From NCBI RefSeq assembly GCF_028748185.1, contig NZ_CP118164.1, forward strand, positions 6,473,814-6,537,813: a stretch of 64,000 nucleotides of DNA, read 5' to 3'. Source of the stretch: Bremerella sp. P1. Lineage in GTDB: Bacteria > Planctomycetota > Planctomycetia > Pirellulales > Pirellulaceae. The notes beneath the pieces are model-generated. The model had not been told where the DNA came from, searched no databases, and worked only from the letters and a program-made list of their open reading frames with translations. The position numbers and the translations under genes were made by a program. Below, piece by piece: positions 46,216 to 56,369 of the stretch (position 1 is the first letter of the stretch; every line of letters starts with the position of its first letter).

Positions 46216-47376
46216 CTAGTTCGGTCCGAGTCGCTCGATTGCCGCGCGGCGGAATGCTTCCTGCGACTTGCCGCCTTCGCCGGGAAAACCAGCGTGCTGC
46301 ACCAGCCAGATCAGAATCAGGCCTTGCTTCTTATCGAGGTAGGAGTTAGTTGAATAGGCGCCGCCATGGCCAACGCGATCGCCCGTCGAGAAGCCAAAGC
46401 CGTACTGGTTTTGTAAGTCGCCAGTCTGCTTGCTGGTCATCGTCGCCACTGCTTCCTCCGACAGGTAACGACGCCCGTCAAGCTCTCCTCCATTGGCCAG
46501 CATCCGGTAGAATCGCGACAGGTCCATGGCCGTGGCAAACAGCCCTCCGGCTGGCATCGGATAACGATCCTTTCGATCGGTCAGCGGGTATTGCAATTGG
46601 CCGATCGTCGTCTCTTCCAGTCCGCTACCACCTGAACCAGGCTTGTACGATTTGGCGATCCGGGCCGCTTGGTCCTCGGTCGGCCAGAACGTCGCGTCGT
46701 TCATACCTAGCGGTGTGAACAGCCGCTCTTGTAGAAACGTCTCAAACGTCTGACCGGATACAACTTCAATAATCCGTCCGGCCGTGTTGATGCCAGAGTT
46801 GCTGTACTGGTACTTGGTGTCCGGTTCGAATTCAAGCGGCGTCATCGCATAGCTGCGGACTCGATCGGCCAGTGGAAGCCGGTCGAGCGTCGGCGTCTCG
46901 ATGCGCGAAGCGAATGGCAACCCGCTGGTGTGTGACAAGACATTCGCCACAGTAATCGGATGCTGCGGTTTCTTCAGCAAAATGTGATCATCGCTTCTCT
47001 CAGCGATCACCATTTGCCCTTTGAATTCCGGCAAATACTTCTCGACCGGATCGTCAACGTTGACCTTCCCTTCGTCAACCAGCATCATTAGCGCGGCAGC
47101 GGTGATCGGCTTTGACTGCGAAGCGATCCAGAACATGGAATCGGTTTGCATCGCCTTCCCAGCGTCGATATCGGCAGATCCGACCGCTCCTTCGTACCGT
47201 ACCTTGTGCTTGTCGGCAACAAGCATCACCGCCCCAGCCAGTTCATGGCGATCGACGTACGGCTGCACTGCCGCTGCAATCGAGTCACCGGATGTCTTCT
47301 GTGCGAATACGGAAGGTACAAAAACCAGCAAGGCACAAAGCACGAACAGGCAAGTTCGCAGTGATAGGACGTTCAT
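46216..47376 (-). CDS. Exported serine beta-lactamase-like hydrolase
   Basis: A 386-residue protein with a signal peptide (LCALLVFVPSVFAQ). It has the class C beta-lactamase/esterase triad: S86-x-x-K89 in WIASQSKP, Y191-S-N193 in YQYSNSG, and H337-G-G in VGHGGAYS. The LSHTSGLP motif at 148-155 is typical of the family. Members include esterases, D-aminopeptidases and transpeptidase-like enzymes; beta-lactamase activity is not implied. In this cluster an esterase acting on polysaccharide substituents is plausible, but this is inference. Confidence 0.93.
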   Translation of the reverse strand: MNVLSLRTCLFVLCALLVFVPSVFAQKTSGDSIAAAVQPYVDRHELAGAVMLVADKHKVRYEGAVGSADIDAGKAMQTDSMFWIASQSKPITAAALMMLVDEGKVNVDDPVEKYLPEFKGQMVIAERSDDHILLKKPQHPITVANVLSHTSGLPFASRIETPTLDRLPLADRVRSYAMTPLEFEPDTKYQYSNSGINTAGRIIEVVSGQTFETFLQERLFTPLGMNDATFWPTEDQAARIAKSYKPGSGGSGLEETTIGQLQYPLTDRKDRYPMPAGGLFATAMDLSRFYRMLANGGELDGRRYLSEEAVATMTSKQTGDLQNQYGFGFSTGDRVGHGGAYSTNSYLDKKQGLILIWLVQHAGFPGEGGKSQEAFRRAAIERLGPN

Positions 47377-47502
47377 ATTGAGGCTCAGGGGGGGATGGGT
47401 CGATATTTGGCCAGATACGGCTGATCCAGATTATCAACTTCCGGACGTGGATTCTACTATCTCTCTCGGTAGTCCCCCTTTTCGTAACCAGGCGCTGACA
47501 TT

Positions 47503-49338
47503 TCAGTCGACCAACCTAATTTCTCGCAGCACGGCATGGCCTTCTTTCGATGTCAAGTCAAGCTTTGATCTGCTTTCGAGATCGACAAGCGTAATTTCGA
47601 ACGTCGTTATCTTCGACCATTCCAGCTCTTTACTGTCCTCACTTGTAAAATCTTCTCGCCGAATAATCACTTGCTGTGGCCCCTTACCGTCAATCGTCTT
47701 CACGCAGGTAAAGCTGCCAAGATTTTCTGGCCGGCTCAAGAAGCGGCTTCCAACGCTCAGTCGCAGCGCCAAGCGTTTGCCATGCGGATCGATAGTCAAT
47801 GAAAGCTTCTTGCCATGCGACCGGTCGAGGTCAGGGCTTTGAAATTTATACGTGCTGATACTCCGCTGATCCCTCGAAGACCAGTCCTGGCTACCGTGAC
47901 TAAAGTCTTCCAATACATTGCGCGTCTTTGGCAGCTTGGCCAGCGACTTTAAATCGACGGTATTCGGAACAACCGCCTGTTCGATTGAGTTCAACACAAA
48001 CGTTGACGTCTCACCTCGCTCAAGAAGTACCGTCTGAGGTAACTCGTAGTGGCACATCGCGAAGACATACAGCGGCAACTTGTCATGCACAGGCAGCTTG
48101 ACCGACCAACTCTCGCCAGAACGTTTTGCTTCGGCCTTGTTCCAGAATCGCGTCCGCGCATTTGGGTCATAGCTAAAATAGATATCTGTACTTCCAAGTC
48201 GATCCTGATCGGCCGGAGTCACAGTGAATGTTGCCTGACTGCCGTCTATTTTGAATGTCGAAACAGGGGTCTTCGGAATCTTCTGCTCGATTCCCTTCAG
48301 ATATTGATTGAACCACAAATTCAAAAGCACCCACTGCTCGGGTCCCGGCCCATGGTTCTGGTGAATATTCGTACTGACGCGCCAGTCGCTATGCGGCAGA
48401 AGGGCCATCGACCGATAGATTCGCTCGAATGCAGCGTGAAAGTCGTTTGAGGAACTAATGAACATGACTGGACACTTCACCAGCGGCCAATAGGCACTCG
48501 CATCAATGGTATTCTTGTAAAGTTCCAGATGCTGAAAATGCTGCCGGATGCTACTTCCTTCGATCCCACCTGGAAAGTCTATGTATTTGAATCCCGTGCC
48601 ACCAACAAAGGGAACAACGGCTTTGACACGAGAATCGATCGCCGTCAGCGATGTGATCATGCCACCCATCGAATAACCAGCCAAACCGATTCGTTGTGCG
48701 TTAACTTCCGGTTGTTCCTCGAGAAATGTTATCGCTCGCCGAGCGGCGACCGCCAGAAGAAACCAGTTAGAATTACGCGGGCTGGGAACCGGATCCAGTG
48801 AGAATTCATCGGGCAAAAGATTCTGTTTCCAACCGTTTCTGAGCGCTTTGGAATAGAACTGCGGTCCTTGTGTCGGATCGACTTTGCCCCAATCCGTATT
48901 CTCATTGATCTCCGCATCCATAGGTCGACCGAGCCAATTGATATCGACGGTCGCAAAGCCCTGTTTAGCGAAGTAGATCCCTCGGCTCCTTTCGGCTCGC
49001 TGGCCTCCGCCGTGGCTCCAGACAAATGCCGCGTTCTTTTTCCCATTGTCCGGAAATGAGTAGTAAGCCGCGATCCGCGCATCTACCCCTTTGAATGTAC
49101 CGACCTTGAACGTCACGTACCGCGTGACGACCCCGTCGAACTTCCACTCCTTGATGACCTTCACATCGAGCGGTTCATGTCGCGCGTCATAGTCCTTCCA
49201 CAGGTCCGCCACGGTTTGTGGGACGTCACTGGCTTGGTACGGGGGAAAGGTGTCCTCGGCCAATGCGGACTGAAATAGACCCGTCAGGCCAATGCATAAA
49301 ACAAGGCTGCTTATGCGCGCGGTGAATTCGCTTACCAT
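47503..49338 (-). CDS. Exported acetylxylan-esterase-like alpha/beta hydrolase with C-terminal beta domain
   Basis: A 611-residue protein. The signal peptide is SSLVLCIGLTGLFQSALA. The alpha/beta hydrolase core has an oxyanion-type WSHGGGQR at 108-115, nucleophile S223 in GYSMGG, acid candidate D299 in SSSNDFH, and histidine H329 in IHQNHGPG. This matches the acetyl xylan esterase/dienelactone hydrolase group. From about 400 a beta-rich region follows, perhaps for substrate binding. The frame is open to 49398, where it overlaps the sulfatase gene in ATGA, but I prefer the ATG at 49338: AGGA lies 8 nt upstream and the signal peptide starts there. It probably removes acetyl or other ester groups from glycans. 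Confidence 0.88.
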   Translation of the reverse strand: MVSEFTARISSLVLCIGLTGLFQSALAEDTFPPYQASDVPQTVADLWKDYDARHEPLDVKVIKEWKFDGVVTRYVTFKVGTFKGVDARIAAYYSFPDNGKKNAAFVWSHGGGQRAERSRGIYFAKQGFATVDINWLGRPMDAEINENTDWGKVDPTQGPQFYSKALRNGWKQNLLPDEFSLDPVPSPRNSNWFLLAVAARRAITFLEEQPEVNAQRIGLAGYSMGGMITSLTAIDSRVKAVVPFVGGTGFKYIDFPGGIEGSSIRQHFQHLELYKNTIDASAYWPLVKCPVMFISSSNDFHAAFERIYRSMALLPHSDWRVSTNIHQNHGPGPEQWVLLNLWFNQYLKGIEQKIPKTPVSTFKIDGSQATFTVTPADQDRLGSTDIYFSYDPNARTRFWNKAEAKRSGESWSVKLPVHDKLPLYVFAMCHYELPQTVLLERGETSTFVLNSIEQAVVPNTVDLKSLAKLPKTRNVLEDFSHGSQDWSSRDQRSISTYKFQSPDLDRSHGKKLSLTIDPHGKRLALRLSVGSRFLSRPENLGSFTCVKTIDGKGPQQVIIRREDFTSEDSKELEWSKITTFEITLVDLESRSKLDLTSKEGHAVLREIRLVD

Positions 49339-49394
49339 GTTTGGGGTCCTAGGTTGATCGGCAGAAAAGCAAAGATGGGCAGGTAATGGCGGCT

Positions 49395-50810
49395 TCATTC
49401 GGAGGGAGACCGTGACCTCAGCTTGGAAAACACATGGCCTGACGGCGACTTGGGGAGGGTCTCTTTCCAGTCATCAATCTCCTGAAGAAGCAGCTTGACA
49501 ACCTCTGGATTCTCTTTGCTAACGTCGGTTTTCTCGTAGGGATCCGTGGTGATGTCATAGAGCTCGATGTGTGTCGAATCGCGATTGGCAAGTAGTTTCC
49601 AGTCGTCATGAACGATGGCCCAGGAAACCCAGTGGTACGGCTGTGCCTTTCTAATTGGCCATGCAGACTGCATCTTCCAAAACAGCGGACTGTCGCGTGT
49701 TGTCGTCGGCTGTCCAAGCAGTGTCGCTACTTGGCTGATGCCGTCCGGCTTGTAATCCATTGGCAACGAAGCGCCGGCCAACTCGCAAAATGTCGGCAGA
49801 AGATCGACTGCCGAGATCAACGATGTCTTGTCGACCTTGTCGGCCGCGATCTTACCTGGCCAGCGAGCAATGAACGGGACCCCGATGCCCCCTTCAAAAA
49901 GCGCCGACTTATAACCTTTGCGGCCACCGGTGATTCCCTTCGCGGCACCAATCCCCCAGCCGGCTCCCGTTGCCGTGTCGTACTGCAGGCTCAACTCCGT
50001 AGGACCAGCTGCTCTTGCAGGGCCGTTGTCCGAGCTGAAGATAACAAGCGTGTTATCAGTCAAATTCAAGCGGTCTAACGTATTCAACACTTGGCCAATT
50101 CGGTCATCTGCGTGCGACAGCACCGACGCGTAGATCGCATCGGGGCGGCTTTCCATCTCGCGGAATCGCCACTCGTACTTTGGAACGGTATGGAATGGAG
50201 TGTGAGGTTCGTGAATCCACAGATTGATGAAAAACGGTTTGTTCGCTCTATGACTCTTCTCGATGAACGCAATCGCATTATCGGCATCCTCATGAACCGG
50301 CATTTGCTCACCGGCACAGTTGAAAGCGCCGTACTCGTCGTACCCGTAGGCACTCGGCAGAGGCGAATCCGGGATCATATCGTTCGCCAGATGCCACTTG
50401 CCAAAATGGGCCGTCGCGTATCCGGCTTGCTGAAGAAAACGAGGCAACAGAGGAGCCTGTGGACTCAGCCAGTCAGGCATATTGCGTTTCTGATTCTGCG
50501 GTACCCAGGCAAAGTGAGCGTCGATATTGTAACGAGCAGGGAAGTGCCCCGTCATGACGGCAGTCCGACTCGGCGAGCACACGCCGCTTGCGACCGTAAA
50601 ACGATGGAAGTCTGTGCCTTCTTTGGCCAAGCGGTCTATATTCGGGGTCTTCACGTATGGGTGACCGTGACAACTCAGATCTCCCCAGCCCCAATCGTCG
50701 GCAAAGATGAAGAGAATATTTGGTTTCTCGGCAGCAGTTGCCGTTGAATTAACGTGCGCTGCAATAACTATACAAAGGCAGGCAAGTGTGATGCTTGTCT
50801 TTCTAAACAT
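49395..50810 (-). CDS. Exported sulfatase (arylsulfatase family, formylglycine type)
   Basis: A 471-residue protein with a signal peptide ending near TATAAEKP. The sulfatase motif is C78-S-P-S-R-TAVMTG, where C78 would be converted to formylglycine. Metal and active-site residues are visible: D38/D39 in FADDWGWGD, K138 and H140 in HFGKWH, H200 in WIHEPH, and D261/N262 in FSSDNGP. The C-terminal ELYDITTDPYEKTD is typical. It is expected to remove sulfate esters from a marine polysaccharide. Modification would need an FGE or anSME encoded elsewhere; the SUMF1-like gene in this window lacks a key cysteine. Neighbours are an esterase downstream and a propeller protein upstream. Confidence 0.95.
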   Translation of the reverse strand: MFRKTSITLACLCIVIAAHVNSTATAAEKPNILFIFADDWGWGDLSCHGHPYVKTPNIDRLAKEGTDFHRFTVASGVCSPSRTAVMTGHFPARYNIDAHFAWVPQNQKRNMPDWLSPQAPLLPRFLQQAGYATAHFGKWHLANDMIPDSPLPSAYGYDEYGAFNCAGEQMPVHEDADNAIAFIEKSHRANKPFFINLWIHEPHTPFHTVPKYEWRFREMESRPDAIYASVLSHADDRIGQVLNTLDRLNLTDNTLVIFSSDNGPARAAGPTELSLQYDTATGAGWGIGAAKGITGGRKGYKSALFEGGIGVPFIARWPGKIAADKVDKTSLISAVDLLPTFCELAGASLPMDYKPDGISQVATLLGQPTTTRDSPLFWKMQSAWPIRKAQPYHWVSWAIVHDDWKLLANRDSTHIELYDITTDPYEKTDVSKENPEVVKLLLQEIDDWKETLPKSPSGHVFSKLRSRSPSE

Positions 50811-50931
50811 GCTTTGTTGTCCGTCAGACAGATATTCGAGAAGAGTCTTATCTTCGCCAGTCTAAAGCAGCGAGAAGATGATGCCGCTTGGAGTATTGTA
50901 CCTCAGGACAAGACGTGTTTGGATTTAATCA

Positions 50932-52425
50932 CTAACGGCTTGGAATTTCATTCACCGTGTAATACGCATCCTTGTGAAGGAGTTCTTCCTTGTCGCGAGA
51001 ACGTAGCCCAGCCAAATCGAACTCGTAAACGAATCCTTTTTTCAGCTCCCCAGTCTGAATAATCGCGGAAAAGCCATCCTCAGCTAGCGTTACCGATTCG
51101 ACAGGACAGCCTTGCTGTTCGATTTCTGGCCCGCCATAACCGGCATGATAGGGATGCGTAAATGCTGAGAGCGCGTAGTTCTCTGCTTTCTGACCACTGA
51201 GCTGGTCAACGGCCTTCGTAAATGTCAACTTAAATCCATTCGGCTCGATGGTGATGCGATTGATCTCGAATGGCATCTCTCCACTCCATTCGATTCGCTC
51301 CAATGCAAATGGTTTAATTCCGCGGACTGGCCATCCTCGATTCGTTCCGCCACACAAGAGATTTCCCTCTGGCGTAAATGCGACATCCAGAATTCCGGTC
51401 GAAAGTCCTTCCCGAAACGGATAACACGCTCCTTGCCAGACACCATTTACCTCTTCCGTGGTTGCCCTCATCACGACAGAGAGGGTGTAGTCGCCCATGA
51501 ACATTTGCCCCTCAAATGGTCCAAATTTTCCCTGGGTATTATTTACGGCAAAGTCGGTAATCGAACGTCCCATGCGGATGTAAGGAAAGACAACGGCATA
51601 AGGAACCAATTGCTCGACCCGCTTGCTCTCCGACGCGATTCGCGTGCCTGAATTCGGTTGCTTGGGCACCGGCCCTAACTCTGGTGCATACTTGTACCAC
51701 TCAAAACTAGCCGGGTGACCATGAAAGCTTTGTGGCGACACGGCCTTGAGACTACAGGAGCAATTCCAGGGGCCTTGGCTTTCGATGTAGAACAGGGCAC
51801 CATGTTCATCAAACCCGATACCGCCGGGACTTCTCAGGCCACTGGCGTACGCAGTTGTCTTTCCATCGGGCGAAACCTTCATGATCATTCCGCGGTGCAA
51901 TGCACGGGAATAATAAGAGGCAGACAGCCCAAGGGCGATGAACTGATTTCCGTTCGGGTCAAGTTCTGATCCAAACGCATATTCGTGGTAGTTCGCGTAT
52001 CCCCAACCGTCGGAAAGGGTCTCGAATCGATCAGCCTTTCCATCATTGTTGGTATCACTGACACGCGTTAACTCGCAACTTTGCGTCACGCGAAACCCGT
52101 TCCCGTCCCAGATGAGACCGAAGATTTCATCTAGGCCGGATGCAAATAGTTCATACGATGGATTGGGCTTCTCGGCGTCGATCCCACTTATGATGTAAAT
52201 ATCACCGCGCCGCGTGCCGACGGCCATCTTGCCGTTGGGCAACATGGTAAATGCACCGGCTTCGATAACCGAGTCTTTCGGCATGGGAATGTTGACGATC
52301 GGATAATACTCACGCTCGCGCTGTTGTGTGCCCCATCGATCACCAACATCTTCGGCGCAAACCGTCCCAAAATTCAGAGAGACAGCCAGTAGTGCGAACG
52401 CTAGATGTTGCCAGTATTTATTCAT
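50932..52425 (-). CDS. Exported sorbosone-dehydrogenase-like beta-propeller protein
   Basis: A 497-residue protein with a signal peptide (LAFALLAVSLNFGTVCAE). The body looks like a six-bladed propeller of the glucose/sorbosone dehydrogenase type (EAGAFTMLPNGKMAVGTRRG, GLIWDGNGFRVTQSCELTRV, DTNNDGKADRFE, SPGGIGFDEHGALFYIESQ, GDYTLSVVMRA, LDVAFTPEGNLLCGGTNRGW). A C-terminal beta domain of about 90 residues follows (RITIEPNGFKLTFTKAVDQ). The gene overlaps the end of the five-haem cytochrome gene, so both are made together: the propeller could oxidise a sugar and pass electrons to the cytochrome. This pairing is inference. A second ATG lies at 52437. Confidence 0.87.
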   Translation of the reverse strand: MNKYWQHLAFALLAVSLNFGTVCAEDVGDRWGTQQREREYYPIVNIPMPKDSVIEAGAFTMLPNGKMAVGTRRGDIYIISGIDAEKPNPSYELFASGLDEIFGLIWDGNGFRVTQSCELTRVSDTNNDGKADRFETLSDGWGYANYHEYAFGSELDPNGNQFIALGLSASYYSRALHRGMIMKVSPDGKTTAYASGLRSPGGIGFDEHGALFYIESQGPWNCSCSLKAVSPQSFHGHPASFEWYKYAPELGPVPKQPNSGTRIASESKRVEQLVPYAVVFPYIRMGRSITDFAVNNTQGKFGPFEGQMFMGDYTLSVVMRATTEEVNGVWQGACYPFREGLSTGILDVAFTPEGNLLCGGTNRGWPVRGIKPFALERIEWSGEMPFEINRITIEPNGFKLTFTKAVDQLSGQKAENYALSAFTHPYHAGYGGPEIEQQGCPVESVTLAEDGFSAIIQTGELKKGFVYEFDLAGLRSRDKEELLHKDAYYTVNEIPSR

Positions 52426-54790
52426 TTGCCAACTCATAGTCCAACTCGATCACCGACTTACCTTGGGGCAACGACAAACGCAGTAGCAGTTCCGAATGCT
52501 CCGGATCGCCTGTCTGCGGTCGCAGAGTCGCATCTGTTTTCGGAAAGGTCAATCGCAGCTTGCCACTTCGATAAATTGCTTCCGTTTCTCGTGCAACCTC
52601 GCCAGTCAATGCTCGGAATAGAATAGTTTCGGGCTTGGGTGAATCGAACGTCAACCGGCGTTTCAGCCGCTTGGTGTCCTTCTCCCTAGTCGCCACGGAG
52701 TAATCCTTGATCTCAATGTCGCCCAATCGATACAGAAACGTTGGGATGGAATTGTCATCGAGGAAATAGCCCTGGAACTGGTAGCCGAGATTCTTCGGAT
52801 AAAGCGGGTCAGGATTGACCGGAGCTTCCTTCGTCATGACCGGCAGTAGTGGCCAGGGCTCACCTTCTTCTCCGGGGTGGATAAATGATACGTCCTGGGC
52901 CAAAGTGATTGCCCTCTCAGCCGGATTGAAATCGCCAGCTCCCTGTCCGCTCCAATTGACTCGGACAAACTCGCCAGGCCAAATTGCCGAAAGGGTTCCC
53001 GTTTCAGCATTGAATGAATAGTTCAACCCTTCTGGAAAGCCTACCGCGATTCCACGAAAGCCAGCAACGCGGCTGCGGCCCCGATACACTCTTGCTTGAT
53101 CTCCAACAACCAGGTTGGTATTCACCTGCTGGATACCTGGAGGAATTGGAGCCGATGTCCCTAGGGAAAGGTAATCCCAGATCGCATTGATCTGCTTGTC
53201 TGTGTCCCCATCCAAAATGTTCTTATAGGCGGCGACCCCATTAGGCCAGGCAGTTGGCATAACCGTTCGGGGCCGGTAGGCACCTGGGTTTCTTAGGAAT
53301 TGATGAAACCACTGCTTGTTCAAACGCTGCGGCATTGTGAGCAAATCAATGCCTTTGTTCACCGGTGCCGGCAAGCCATTGAAATTGTGACAGGCAACAC
53401 AGTTCAAACCTTTATCACCAAGTAGCTCCCGGGCCGCTGCCCGAATTTCCTTCTGCTCTTCACGACTTATCTTGGGTTCTTCGCCTGGTGATGAAAGAAC
53501 AAGCTCGGGGTGCTTCTCGGCATGCAGTCGCTGAAGCAGATCAGGCACGTGATGAAGATTGTCCCGTCCATACTGCGGCATTCGCGTCATCATGTAGGGA
53601 CGCACGCTTTCGCCATCAAAAAGGACCTTCTTCAAGGCCAAGGATTGTAGCTTCTCCTCGACACCAGTAAGCGGAGGCGGAATACGGCCATCGTCTCCCA
53701 GGTTCTTTTCCGTCGTCTCGAAGAACGGATTATAGTCCGGGTGAATTCCTCCGTATTCATCTCGACGATGGCAAGCAATACAGTTGAACGCCGTGAGTGT
53801 CTTGGCCAATAGCCCTTCGTCCGTCTCAGGCTCCGCCGGTTCACGAAACGAAACGGCAATCGCCTCCGCTTTGGATTCGTCAAGTTCATAACGCGGATTG
53901 GGGCCCGGCGTATCCGACAGGCATCCACGTTTCCAATCCGCTTCCTGTAGCGACACAACTTTCGGAGCAGGGGAGATTCCACTCACCGTATGGCAAGCGG
54001 CACAGTTTAGTTGGGTGAAATACTCCCTCCCTTTGGCCACCAGCGTGGGCTGAGGGGCAAGCTTAGACTTCGGCTGTGAGTTCTGCTCAGCCAGGTAGAG
54101 GGCAATCGAATCGGCCTCTTCACGGGTCAGCTTCATGTCAGGCATGCGTCCGGTAGGCCTGACGTTTAAAGGCTGAAACAAGAATTGACTAAGCGAATCA
54201 GCGTGATACTTGCCAGCAATATGGTCCAGCGAGATCGCCTGCGGATCGAACGTCGGTTTCTCGACAAGATCCTCGTCCTCGTACCGTTCGCCTTGGGACA
54301 CCTCTTGTTTAGGCTTCTCCCGTGGACCGTGACAGGCGACACAGCCAACCGTGTGAAAAAGCGTTTTCCCCTTTTCAAGAGAGCTGCTTCGTTCGATGTC
54401 CGGCTGGATAGCCGTTTCAGATTGAGCGACCAAGAAGTGAGTGAGTGCTTCGGCGATCACTTTCTTCTCTTCATCCGATTTTGACGTAAGCATATCCGGC
54501 ATCGTTGTCCCCTGGTGCGCGGTACTGGGGGCTTCGATAAACCGGCGAATATAGTCGTGCGATAGACGCGATCCGACTTGCGATAGATCAGGGGCAAGTT
54601 TTTCAATGACCGAGTCCTGCTGTATTCCAGCATGACAGGCCGCGCACCGCAGTTCCGAAACTAGCAAGTCACCCACCTGACGTTCGTTCAATGGGTGATT
54701 ACCGGGAAGTGGGCTATCAGCTGCTTGGGAGAGATTTGCTGCGCCCAGCACAATAGCCAGCAGAAAGAACCTTGGAATAGCTCGAAACAC
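52418..54790 (-). CDS. Exported pentahaem c-type cytochrome
   Basis: A 790-residue protein with a signal peptide (FFLLAIVLGAANLSQAA). Five CxxCH haem sites are seen: C49-H53, C150-H154, C263-H267, C337-H341 and C464-H468. Between them lie methionine-bearing MPDM/MPD-type segments that may supply axial ligands (TTMPDML, GRMPDMK, TRMPQYGR, VMPTAWP). Residues from about 560 to the end are beta-rich and haem-free (IAVGFPEGLNYSFNAETGTL), similar to a DUF-type sugar or surface-binding domain. It is expected to carry electrons outside the inner membrane, with the overlapping propeller gene as natural partner. Co-directional with DUF1552/1592 upstream (131-bp gap). Confidence 0.92.
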   Translation of the reverse strand: MFRAIPRFFLLAIVLGAANLSQAADSPLPGNHPLNERQVGDLLVSELRCAACHAGIQQDSVIEKLAPDLSQVGSRLSHDYIRRFIEAPSTAHQGTTMPDMLTSKSDEEKKVIAEALTHFLVAQSETAIQPDIERSSSLEKGKTLFHTVGCVACHGPREKPKQEVSQGERYEDEDLVEKPTFDPQAISLDHIAGKYHADSLSQFLFQPLNVRPTGRMPDMKLTREEADSIALYLAEQNSQPKSKLAPQPTLVAKGREYFTQLNCAACHTVSGISPAPKVVSLQEADWKRGCLSDTPGPNPRYELDESKAEAIAVSFREPAEPETDEGLLAKTLTAFNCIACHRRDEYGGIHPDYNPFFETTEKNLGDDGRIPPPLTGVEEKLQSLALKKVLFDGESVRPYMMTRMPQYGRDNLHHVPDLLQRLHAEKHPELVLSSPGEEPKISREEQKEIRAAARELLGDKGLNCVACHNFNGLPAPVNKGIDLLTMPQRLNKQWFHQFLRNPGAYRPRTVMPTAWPNGVAAYKNILDGDTDKQINAIWDYLSLGTSAPIPPGIQQVNTNLVVGDQARVYRGRSRVAGFRGIAVGFPEGLNYSFNAETGTLSAIWPGEFVRVNWSGQGAGDFNPAERAITLAQDVSFIHPGEEGEPWPLLPVMTKEAPVNPDPLYPKNLGYQFQGYFLDDNSIPTFLYRLGDIEIKDYSVATREKDTKRLKRRLTFDSPKPETILFRALTGEVARETEAIYRSGKLRLTFPKTDATLRPQTGDPEHSELLLRLSLPQGKSVIELDYELANE

Positions 54791-54921
54791 GTAGGCCTCC
54801 GATATCTTTGGCGCTTGTTCTCAGAATTGAAAATAGGCCATAGCAGCTCAAGCATTCGCTCCGATGCGACGGGTGGATCGGAACTTTAATTACCTAGCCG
54901 TCATTTCGACTCTCATTGATT

Positions 54922-56316
54922 CTAAACCAAGAATTGCCGGATGGGACCCTTTTGATCCAGATGCTGCAGACCTACGTCGAGTGATCCGAAGTGTTCGATT
55001 CCATTTCCATACGCATTGAGTAGCGTTGTGTACCAGTTCCCCAGCGTCTTGTGTCCTTCTTGGCCGTATTTCGGAAGACGAATGTAACGACGGCCGAGGT
55101 CGAGCCGACAATTATCCCCCGCCATGACGACGAATGGAAACTCCGTCCCATGCGAGTGATGCGTCTCGCCCGAGTCGGGGAAGTAGAACAACATCGTGTT
55201 GTCGAACATCGTTCCACCTGCTTCCGGAATGCTTTTCAGGCGCGTGACGATACGCTCGACAAGCGTCATGTGGTGCTGTCGACACCGAGAACGAATCTCC
55301 TCGGCTTCCACTCCTCGGACAGATTTGCCGTGACCGATATCGTGCATGTTCACTTTCTCGCCTTCGAGCCCCGGAATGCCCGTGTACGAATGGCCCAATT
55401 CATCGACCGTAAACGCAGCCACGTTGGTGAGTCCCGAGATTAACGCTCCCAGCAGGACTTCCGCGTGGCCGACTTGTCGGTCAAAAGTGCTTACGTCGGT
55501 ATCCAGGTATTTCGGATCTAACTCTGGAACGTGTTGACGGATAACATCTGCCATCGCATCGATCTTTTCATTCCTCCTGCGGATTTCTTCGATCGCTCCC
55601 GAGTAATTCGTGATTTTTGCCTTCTCGTAGCCATCCAGACCGCGAGCCTGGGCATTCTCGTTTCCGGCGACAAATTTCAGCAGCATTCGATCCAGTTGAT
55701 ACTGACTCTGCGCCGACTGATCCTTTGCGACCGACTTGAACAACTCTGCCAAGGCGATTTTCGGCGAACCATAGGCATAGTTTGGCTGCTGCGGACCCCG
55801 GGCCGAGAATCCTTGAGCGATTCCATCAAGCGATCCTCGAGCGTTACCTCCGCCGAGCGGAAAGCAGGCTAGTTCAATATGTTCCACAGGCGATGGGAAC
55901 AGCTTGGCCAACTCGAAGTCGACTGTAGCCCACTTGATCGAACTGATCCGTTCATTGGCTTTATAAACACCAAGCGACGAACACCAGGAATGATGGCCAG
56001 TCGTGCACATCTTCCCGGAAAGCCCCTGCAATATGGTCAGGTTGTCCACATGATCGACAAGCGGACTCATCCACTGCGGCAGCTCATGCCCATCCAGATC
56101 GACTTCGAATGCCTCTTTTCGCGACTCTTTCTCCATCAGCTTCGCATCGAATGATGGTGGAACCATCACTTTGGGAAAGAGGCCATTTCCGCGATGCATG
56201 AAGATAAACCGCATAGGCGACTTAGTCCCTGAGGCAAGGAGCTGCGACGGATTCATCATCGCCATGGCACCCAGGCTGAATAGACTGGTTTGGAGGAAAT
56301 CGCGTCGTGAAGTCAT
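54922..56316 (-). CDS. DUF1552 Tat-exported protein (pair 4)
   Basis: A 464-residue protein with twin-arginine leader TSRRDFLQT at 2-10. It is the most divergent DUF1552 member here: the HxxSHH element is reduced to MHDIGHGKS, and the ending is longer (GTMFDNTMLFYFPDSGETHHSHG, then FPFVVMAGDN). Early features MHRGNGLFPKVMVPPSF and GLSGKMCTTGHHSWCSS keep the DUF1552 layout. It follows its DUF1592 partner by 53 bp. The changed motif may mean a different substrate or metal use. Function unknown. Confidence 0.88.
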   Translation of the reverse strand: MTSRRDFLQTSLFSLGAMAMMNPSQLLASGTKSPMRFIFMHRGNGLFPKVMVPPSFDAKLMEKESRKEAFEVDLDGHELPQWMSPLVDHVDNLTILQGLSGKMCTTGHHSWCSSLGVYKANERISSIKWATVDFELAKLFPSPVEHIELACFPLGGGNARGSLDGIAQGFSARGPQQPNYAYGSPKIALAELFKSVAKDQSAQSQYQLDRMLLKFVAGNENAQARGLDGYEKAKITNYSGAIEEIRRRNEKIDAMADVIRQHVPELDPKYLDTDVSTFDRQVGHAEVLLGALISGLTNVAAFTVDELGHSYTGIPGLEGEKVNMHDIGHGKSVRGVEAEEIRSRCRQHHMTLVERIVTRLKSIPEAGGTMFDNTMLFYFPDSGETHHSHGTEFPFVVMAGDNCRLDLGRRYIRLPKYGQEGHKTLGNWYTTLLNAYGNGIEHFGSLDVGLQHLDQKGPIRQFLV

Positions 56317-56369
56317 ACTCTGCTCCTGAGATTATTAAGTCGGCGTTTGCCGATGGGTTCTCTGTTTAT

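Noticed and set aside
47021-47842. 273-codon plus-strand frame across the serine hydrolase and esterase genes
   Set aside because: It crosses two well-supported minus-strand genes and their spacer, is serine-rich low-complexity in character, and resembles no family.
50091-50747. 218-codon plus-strand frame inside the sulfatase gene
   Set aside because: Sulfatase motifs on the minus strand are complete; the plus frame has no recognisable features.
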